NCBI GenBank assembly: GCA_025964055.1
Contig: JAOPZP010000053.1
Location: 1 to 14,893, forward strand
Direction: 5' to 3'
Length of the DNA: 14,893 bases
Source: Conexibacter sp.
Lineage (GTDB): Bacteria > Actinomycetota > Thermoleophilia > Solirubrobacterales > Solirubrobacteraceae
The translations under genes and the position numbers were made by a program. Shown in pieces: positions 7,189 through 11,240 of the stretch. Numbering within the stretch: position 1 is the stretch's first letter; each line of letters opens with the position of its first letter. Under the pieces are notes generated by a model. It saw only the letters and a program-made list of their open reading frames with translations, was not told the origin of the DNA and made no database searches.

Positions 7189-7911
7189 ATGCGCCACCGA
7201 CTGCTCCTCCCCCTCCTCGCCGTCCTCCTGCTCGCCGCCGCGCTCGTCCCCGGCGCGGCGGCGGCCGCCGACTCGCACGCCCCGGCCGGCGCGCGGCTGG
7301 ACTGGCTGCCCGCCGACGAGTGGGTCATGTCGTCGTGGCTGCCGTTCGACGAGGCGCGGCTGGACGCCGTCGTCAAGACCGACCACGCCCAGCTCCAGAC
7401 CTGGCTCGACGACCACCGGACGCTCGCGCAGCTGGCCCGCGCGCACGGGGTCACCGGCTCGACCGCCGCGCTGGCGCACCGGCTCGTCGCGCCGCGGCTG
7501 CCGCACGTGCGCCGCGCGCTGCGACCGGTCCTCGAGCGCCGGGTGCGCGACATGCTGACCCAGGCGCACCTGAGCCGCCACGTGCTCTTCCACGTCTTCC
7601 ACACGCCGGCGATCCCGAACGCTGCGCGCTCGATCTTCGGCATGTCGCCGGCCGAGTTCCGCGCCGCGCGCGCCGGTGGCCGCTCGCCGATCACCATCGG
7701 CGCCGCACGCGGGCGCAGCGCCGCGCACGTCCAGGGCGCGCTCTGGGGGCTGCTCGTCCAGCGGGCCGCGCGCGGCGTGGCCGTCGCGGCGACGAGCCGC
7801 GCGCAGGCCGACGCGCTCCTGGCCGAGCAGAAGCGCCAGCTGTTCCCGTACGTGTACCGGTCGTTCCGCACGCCCGAGCAGCAGCTCGCCTTCATCTGCC
7901 GCCCGCACTGA
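7189..7911 (+). CDS. Secreted alpha-helical protein of unknown function, with a probable duplicated module
   Basis: I do not recognise a named family. The 240-residue product begins with a clear Sec-type signal peptide (basic MRHR, hydrophobic 5-22, Ala-rich cleavage region near 23-27), so it is exported. The mature part is rich in Ala, Arg, His and Leu and looks all-helical. Two segments resemble one another in layout: about 53-138 (FDEARLDAVV, then DDHRTLAQLARAHGVTG) and about 150-224 (MSPAEFRAAR, then GRSAAHVQGALWGLL and TSRAQADALLAEQKRQLFP). The second resembles the SPEE-type helical repeats common in secreted actinobacterial proteins of unknown function. There is no catalytic motif and one Cys near the C-terminus. 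The ATG was chosen because it gives the signal peptide directly; no Shine-Dalgarno is visible, and in-frame GTGs lie upstream. It converges on maf with only 2 bp between stop codons. Confidence 0.82.
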   Translation: MRHRLLLPLLAVLLLAAALVPGAAAAADSHAPAGARLDWLPADEWVMSSWLPFDEARLDAVVKTDHAQLQTWLDDHRTLAQLARAHGVTGSTAALAHRLVAPRLPHVRRALRPVLERRVRDMLTQAHLSRHVLFHVFHTPAIPNAARSIFGMSPAEFRAARAGGRSPITIGAARGRSAAHVQGALWGLLVQRAARGVAVAATSRAQADALLAEQKRQLFPYVYRSFRTPEQQLAFICRPH

Positions 7912-7913
7912 GG

Positions 7914-8594
7914 TCAGCGAGCGGCGGCGGCGTGCTCGGCCATGAGCCGCGGGCTGAGCTCGAGCAGCGCCGAGACCGGCAGGCCGACCACGTTGAGGTA
8001 GTCGCCCTCGATGCGCCGGAGCAGCACGGCGCCGCGCCCCTGGATCGCGTAGCCGCCCGCGCGGCCCTCCCACTCGCCGCACGACACGTACCAGTCGATC
8101 GTCGCGTCGTCGAGCGCGCGGAACGTGACGCGCGTGACCTCGGTGGCGACGCGAACCTCGCCGCGCTCGACGAGCACGAGGCCGCTGACGACCTCGTGGG
8201 TGCGGCCCGAGAGGTGGCGCAGCGTCGCGCGCGCCGCATCCGCGTCGGCCGGCTTGCCCCAGATGTCCCACGCCGTGCCGGCGTCCCGCTCGGTCGCCAC
8301 GAGCGTGTCGCAGCCGAGCACCACCTCGTCGGCGGCGTCGCCGGCGGCCCGCGCGACCGCCAGCGCCTTGCGCCGCGCGTTCTCGACCGCGACCACACGC
8401 GGCGGGCCTTCGTCCTCCTCGGCGACGTCGGAGGGCCGGACGTCGAAGTCCAGCCCGAGGTCGCCGAGGATCGCGCGGCGCTGGGGCGAGCCGCTGGCGA
8501 GGACGAGGCGGGGCTTCCGCTCGCCCAGGGGGCTCGCGGAAGCCTTGCGGGAGCTCGCCTGGCGGCTCGCTCCCGCGTCCCCGGAATCCGTCAT
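7914..8594 (-). CDS. maf: Maf-family nucleoside triphosphate pyrophosphatase
   Basis: Cytoplasmic house-cleaning enzyme that hydrolyses non-canonical or excess nucleoside triphosphates (dTTP, UTP, or modified pyrimidines, depending on subfamily) to monophosphate and pyrophosphate. Family motifs: LASGSPQRR (32-40), the catalytic-base Asp in GCDTLVA (D96), GKP (113-115), the region THEVVSGL (132-139) and GGYAIQGRGA (180-189). The 226 residues include an N-terminal extension of about 27 residues ahead of the usual family start; it is encoded by two REP-like hairpins listed separately. No ATG, GTG or TTG occurs between this ATG and the conserved core, so the extension should be translated unless a rare CTG is used. 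It lies 10 nt after ndk, so the two are probably co-transcribed, both acting on nucleotide pools. Confidence 0.95.
   Translation of the reverse strand: MTDSGDAGASRQASSRKASASPLGERKPRLVLASGSPQRRAILGDLGLDFDVRPSDVAEEDEGPPRVVAVENARRKALAVARAAGDAADEVVLGCDTLVATERDAGTAWDIWGKPADADAARATLRHLSGRTHEVVSGLVLVERGEVRVATEVTRVTFRALDDATIDWYVSCGEWEGRAGGYAIQGRGAVLLRRIEGDYLNVVGLPVSALLELSPRLMAEHAAAAR
8512..8544. repeat. REP-like hairpin A inside the maf 5' coding region
   Basis: Perfect 9-bp arms GGCTTCCGC (8512-8520) and GCGGAAGCC (8536-8544) enclose the 15-nt loop TCGCCCAGGGGGCTC. The loop matches the cores at 9887-9902 and 9918-9933 apart from one extra G. On the coding strand it is translated as roughly KASASPLGERKP at the Maf N-terminus. 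The arms are too long to be expected by chance next to a shared core. Confidence 0.7.
8547..8576. repeat. REP-like hairpin B inside the maf 5' coding region
   Basis: Perfect 8-bp arms GCGGGAGC (8547-8554) and GCTCCCGC (8569-8576) enclose TCGCCTGGCGGCTC. This is the same loop plan as hairpin A (TCGCC...GGCTC) but the stem sequence is different. It sits 2 nt from hairpin A, so the pair is a tandem unit. It encodes part of the Maf N-terminal extension (about residues 7-16). Confidence 0.6.
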
Positions 8595-8604
8595 CGGCGC
8601 CGAG

Positions 8605-9015
8605 CTACAGCTCCGGGAACCAGACCGCGATCTCGCGCTGGGCCGACTCGGGCGAGTCGGAGCCGTGCACGAGGTTCTGGCCGATCTCGATGGCGAAGTC
8701 GCCGCGGATCGAGCCGGTGGTGGCCTCGAGCGGGTTCGTGGCGCCGATGAGCTGGCGGCTGGCCTTGACGACGTCCTGGCCCTCGAGCACGAGCGCCACG
8801 AGCGGCGCGGAGGTGATGAAGTCGACGAGCTCGCCGAAGAACGGGCGCTCGGCGTGCTCGGCATAGTGCGTCTCGGCCGTCTCGCGCGCGGTGGTGACGA
8901 GCTTCAGCGCGGCGATCTTGAGGCCCTTGCGCTCGAAGCGCGCGAGGATCTCGCCGGTGAGGCCGCGCGCGAACGCGTCGGGCTTGACCAGGATGAGGGT
9001 CCGGTCCACAGACAT
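8605..9015 (-). CDS. ndk: Nucleoside diphosphate kinase
   Basis: Transfers the gamma phosphate from ATP to nucleoside diphosphates through a phosphohistidine intermediate, balancing NTP and dNTP pools in the cytoplasm. At 136 residues it is full length. Motifs: TLILVKPDA with K11, ERPFFGELVDFITSAP (56-71), GATNPLEATTGSIRGDFA (91-108) and the active-site H117 in NLVHGSDS. The ATG has a strong AAGGAG Shine-Dalgarno sequence 4 nt upstream (9020-9025 on the minus strand). It sits 54 nt after the zinc-ribbon gene and 10 nt before maf, probably in one transcript. Confidence 0.98.
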   Translation of the reverse strand: MSVDRTLILVKPDAFARGLTGEILARFERKGLKIAALKLVTTARETAETHYAEHAERPFFGELVDFITSAPLVALVLEGQDVVKASRQLIGATNPLEATTGSIRGDFAIEIGQNLVHGSDSPESAQREIAVWFPEL

Positions 9016-9069
9016 GTGGCTCCTTGAAGAGTGAGGGGGTGCGGGTTCGGGTGCTGCAGCGACCGGACT

Positions 9070-9600
9070 CTACGAGCCCGGCTCGCTCACCGCGGTCTGC
9101 TCGGCGAGGTCGCCGGTCGCCCGCCGGCGGCGCCGCCGCGGCTGCGGGGTCACGCCCGGGATCTCGGCCTCGCAGTACGGGCAGAGCTTCCACGACGGGT
9201 CCAGCGGCTTGGCGCAGTTCCCGCACGGGTCCTTGAGCTTGCGCAGGCAGTGCGGGCAGCGGAGGAAGTCCTCCTTGACCTCGCCGTCGCAGTGCGGGCA
9301 CAGGAAGAAGCCCTGGCCGTGCAGGCGCGCCTCGGCGGCCTGCATCTCCAGCTCGCGCTCGCGGACGTCGTCCAGGTACTCGGGCGGCCGGACGATCATG
9401 TACACGATGGTGCCGACGAACGGGAACAGGCTGGCCAGCGTGGCGCAGCCGATCAGCATGGGGTCTTCGATGCGCCGCCGCGCGTCCGCGAACGTGTAGT
9501 AGATCAGCGCGACATAGATGACGACCAGGAAGAGGACCAGCAGCTTGACGGCCGTGTTCAGGCCGGAGCTGTTGATCCCGAAGACCGCTTCGACGGGCAT
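9070..9600 (-). CDS. Membrane-anchored double zinc-ribbon protein of unknown function
   Basis: The 176-residue product has two N-terminal hydrophobic segments (about 17-36 and 49-70) separated by a short charged loop (ADARRRIEDP). A charged helical linker (73-97) follows, then eight cysteines in four CxxC knuckles: C101/C104, C115/C118, C126/C129 and C140/C143. Spacing (10, 7, 10 residues between pairs) fits two stacked zinc ribbons of the double-zinc-ribbon type. The C-terminus has a six-Arg run (about 155-160) and an acidic end. The arrangement suggests a zinc domain on the cytoplasmic face, binding nucleic acid or a protein partner, but no function is established here. AGGA lies 10 nt upstream of the ATG. 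Its place between folC and ndk suggests co-transcription and does not reveal a role. Confidence 0.88.
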   Translation of the reverse strand: MPVEAVFGINSSGLNTAVKLLVLFLVVIYVALIYYTFADARRRIEDPMLIGCATLASLFPFVGTIVYMIVRPPEYLDDVRERELEMQAAEARLHGQGFFLCPHCDGEVKEDFLRCPHCLRKLKDPCGNCAKPLDPSWKLCPYCEAEIPGVTPQPRRRRRRATGDLAEQTAVSEPGS

Positions 9601-9705
9601 GTGCTCAGAATCCTAGGGGGTGGGGACGGCCGGCGTGGCTGCTCCTCCCCAGGGGTTCGTACCCATTGCGCCGGATCCTGCCCCCTCGGTGTGGCGCCGG
9701 CGGCT

Positions 9706-9726
9706 AGAGGAACATGCGCCCGAACC
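9706..9726. repeat. Direct repeat copy 1 of the 39-aa gene's 3' end
   Basis: These 21 nt match 9760-9780 at 20 positions (AGAGGAACATGCGCCCGAACC here, C for G at position 11 in the other copy). Read on the minus strand both encode FGRMFL followed by a stop codon (TAG at 9704-9706 here). The copies are exactly 54 nt apart, so this one is in frame with the 39-aa gene beyond its TGA stop. Confidence 0.75.
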
Positions 9727-9738
9727 GGGGCTTCGGGC
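9718..9738. terminator. 7-bp hairpin downstream of the 39-aa gene, weak terminator candidate
   Basis: GCCCGAA (9718-9724) and TTCGGGC (9732-9738) pair perfectly around a 7-nt loop, about 20 nt past the TGA stop of the minus-strand 39-aa gene. There is no T-run on either side, so a classical intrinsic terminator is unlikely. It overlaps direct-repeat copy 1. It might reduce transcription or stabilise the RNA 3' end. Confidence 0.3.
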
Positions 9739-9757
9739 TACCGACGCGGCCGCGACA

Positions 9758-9877
9758 TCAGAGGAACATCCGCCCGAACCCATACCCGATCCCGAAGAAG
9801 ATCAGGATCACCAGCGCGACGATGATCGCCACGGCGGCGATCATGACGCCCACGCGCGGTCCGTCGTCTTCGCTCAT
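9758..9877 (-). CDS. 39-residue single-pass membrane peptide
   Basis: A small gene encoding an acidic start (MSEDDGPRVG), one continuous hydrophobic segment (about 11-30, VMIAAVAIIVALVILIFFGI) and a short glycine-rich, aromatic tail (GYGFGRMFL). The expected orientation by the positive-inside rule is unclear because charges are few. The start is supported by a GAGGA Shine-Dalgarno sequence with 7-nt spacing (9885-9889), and the composition is that of a real membrane segment. It lies 85 nt after folC and 157 nt before the zinc-ribbon gene, both on the same strand. Its last residues are duplicated in frame downstream of the stop. Possible roles are a subunit or regulator of a membrane protein; I recognise no family. 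Confidence 0.72.
   Translation of the reverse strand: MSEDDGPRVGVMIAAVAIIVALVILIFFGIGYGFGRMFL
9760..9780. repeat. Direct repeat copy 2 (within the 39-aa gene's 3' end)
   Basis: AGAGGAACATCCGCCCGAACC, the partner of 9706-9726, differs from it at one base. It includes most of the TGA stop codon of the 39-aa gene and the codons for FGRMFL. Confidence 0.75.
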
Positions 9878-9884
9878 GCCGTAG

Positions 9885-9889
9885 TCCTC
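9885..9889 (-). promoter_or_regulatory. Shine-Dalgarno GAGGA for the 39-aa gene
   Basis: GAGGA lies 7 nt upstream of the ATG at 9877. This supports translation of the small gene. Its first three bases come from the edge of the REP-like core at 9887-9902, so the repeat partly supplies the ribosome-binding site. Confidence 0.6.
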
Positions 9890-9902
9890 GCCCAGGGGCT
9901 CG
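9887..9902. repeat. REP-like core, copy C
   Basis: CTCGCCCAGGGGCTCG is identical over 16 nt to 9918-9933, and matches the loop of hairpin A (8520-8536) apart from one extra G there. It lies in the folC to 39-aa gene gap. The immediate flanks pair for only about 2 bp, so this copy has no clear stem of its own. Confidence 0.65.
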
Positions 9903-9906
9903 GCTT

Positions 9907-9949
9907 CCGGACGGCAGCTCGCCCAGGGGCTCGCTCGGGCTGCATCCGG
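9907..9949. repeat. REP-like imperfect hairpin, copy D
   Basis: The core CTCGCCCAGGGGCTCG (9918-9933) is enclosed by two short helices: CAGC (9915-9918) with GCTG (9939-9942), and CCGGA (9907-9911) with TCCGG (9945-9949), separated by a small internal loop. It sits 14 nt after the folC stop codon on the minus strand. The stem differs in sequence from those of hairpins A and B. Confidence 0.55.
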
Positions 9950-9962
9950 CGCTGCGTGACGC

Positions 9963-11240
9963 TCACAGCGTGCTCCTCGCGGCACCGACGGGGCGCAGCA
10001 GGTCGGCGATGAGGTAGATGGATCCGGTGGCGAGCGCGACGCCGTCGACCCCGGCCAGCGCCCGGGCACGCTCCAGCGCGGCGCGCGGCTCGCCGACGAT
10101 CTCCACCGCGCCCGTGAACCCGAGCTGGTGGCAGAGCGACGCGAGCGTCGCGGGCGGCAGCGACCGCGGCGTCTGCGCGCGCGTGGTGACCAGCGCGTCG
10201 CACAGCGGCAGCAGCGAGCGCAGCATCTCGGTCGCGTCCTTGTCGTCGAGCACGGCGAGGCAGGCCACCAGGCGGCGGCCCGCGGCGAACTCGGGCAGCG
10301 CCTCGGCCAGCGCGGCCATGCCGCCCGGGTTGTGGGCGCCGTCGAGCACGACCTCGGCCCCCTCCCCCAGCTGCGCGACGACGTCGAAGCGGCCGGGGAC
10401 GAGCGTCGAGGCGGCGGCGGCGCTCACCGCGGCCGGGTCGAGCGCACCGGGCGGATCGACGAACGCACGCGCCGCCTCGACGGCCAGCGCGAAGTTGCGC
10501 CGCTGGAACGCCCCGCGCGCGACCATCTGCAGCTCCACGCCGGGATCGGCCGGCGCGACGACGAGGCGCACGTCGCGCTCGGAGGCGATCTCCCCGGCCA
10601 GGCGGGCGGCGTCGGGGTGCAGGTCGGCGCCGACGACGAGCGTCGAGCCCGGCTCGACGACGGCGAGCTTCTCGGTGGCGATGTCGGTGACCGTCGGGCC
10701 GAGCCAGCGCGTGTGCTCGAGGCCGACGTTGGTGAGCACCGCGACCGTCGAGGCGAGGACGTTCGTTGCGTCGAAGCGGCCGCCGAGCCCGGCCTCGACG
10801 ACCGCGACGTCCACGCCGGCGCGGGCGAAGTGGTCGAAGGCGGCGGCGGTCAGCAGCTCGAACTGCGTGACGTGGTCGTCCGCGGGCGCCGTGCGGTCGA
10901 CCTTGGCGGCGGCACCGGCGGCGCGCTGCACGGCCGCGGCGAAGTCGGGGCCCGAGACGTCGGCGTCGTCGACGCGGACGCGCTCGGTGAACGACACGAG
11001 GTGCGGCGACAGGTACGCGCCGACGCGCAGGCCGTGCCGGCGCAGGATCGCCGCGGTCATCCGGACCGTCGAGGACTTGCCGTTGGTGCCCACGACGTGC
11101 ACGGCGGCGAACCGCTCCTGCGGCGAGCCCAGCGCGGTCAGCAGCCGGCGCATCCGGTCCAGCCCGAAGCGCATGCCGAACAGCTCGAGCGACAGCAGCA
11201 GCCGCTCCGCGTCTCGGACGGTCATCGCCGCGGGGGTCAC
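9963..11240 (-). CDS. folC: Bifunctional folylpolyglutamate synthase / dihydrofolate synthase
   Basis: ATP-dependent ligase of the Mur/FolC family that adds glutamate to dihydropteroate and/or polyglutamylates folates in the cytoplasm. The 425 residues show the P-loop VVGTNGKSST (49-58), AYLSPHLVSFTERVRV (75-90), EAGLGGRFDATN (149-160), the Lys of ATEKLAVV (K191, position of the carbamylated Lys in the family), the linker GAFQRRNFALA (243-253) and DGAHNPGGM (300-308). The length is normal. I chose the GTG start because it overlaps the valS stop as GTGA and has GGAGG 7 nt upstream. The ATG at 11225 would shorten it by five residues and has no Shine-Dalgarno. Overlap with valS implies translational coupling. 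FolC commonly follows valS in Gram-positive genomes. Confidence 0.96.
   Translation of the reverse strand: MTPAAMTVRDAERLLLSLELFGMRFGLDRMRRLLTALGSPQERFAAVHVVGTNGKSSTVRMTAAILRRHGLRVGAYLSPHLVSFTERVRVDDADVSGPDFAAAVQRAAGAAAKVDRTAPADDHVTQFELLTAAAFDHFARAGVDVAVVEAGLGGRFDATNVLASTVAVLTNVGLEHTRWLGPTVTDIATEKLAVVEPGSTLVVGADLHPDAARLAGEIASERDVRLVVAPADPGVELQMVARGAFQRRNFALAVEAARAFVDPPGALDPAAVSAAAASTLVPGRFDVVAQLGEGAEVVLDGAHNPGGMAALAEALPEFAAGRRLVACLAVLDDKDATEMLRSLLPLCDALVTTRAQTPRSLPPATLASLCHQLGFTGAVEIVGEPRAALERARALAGVDGVALATGSIYLIADLLRPVGAARSTL

Larger units (their letters stand above)
9601..9757. other. Non-coding gap between the 39-aa gene and the zinc-ribbon gene
   Basis: This 157-bp stretch holds a stop-proximal direct repeat and a 7-bp hairpin (listed separately). 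A 6-bp inverted repeat, TGGGGA (9621-9626) and TCCCCA (9646-9651) with a 19-nt loop, lies just upstream of the zinc-ribbon start and would be in its 5' RNA. I see no clear promoter, RNA gene or U-tract terminator. Confidence 0.5.

Noticed and set aside
6930..7895. N-terminal extension of MreB by over 300 residues
   Set aside because: The extension is antisense to the secreted-protein gene and lacks domain content; MreB homology begins at the ATG at 6929.
7905..7920. Palindrome CTGAGGTCAG between the secreted-protein gene and maf
   Set aside because: It is simply two convergent TGA stop codons two bases apart. There is no room for an intrinsic terminator and no extended stem.
9652..9664. GGGGTTCGTACCC, resembling a tRNA T-arm
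   Set aside because: No acceptor stem, anticodon arm or D-arm can be placed around it on this strand, so it is not a tRNA or tmRNA end.
9706..9780. Repeat pair with a spacer-like interval, CRISPR-like at first glance
   Set aside because: Only two copies, 21 nt long, coding for the end of a small gene; no further units and no cas genes.
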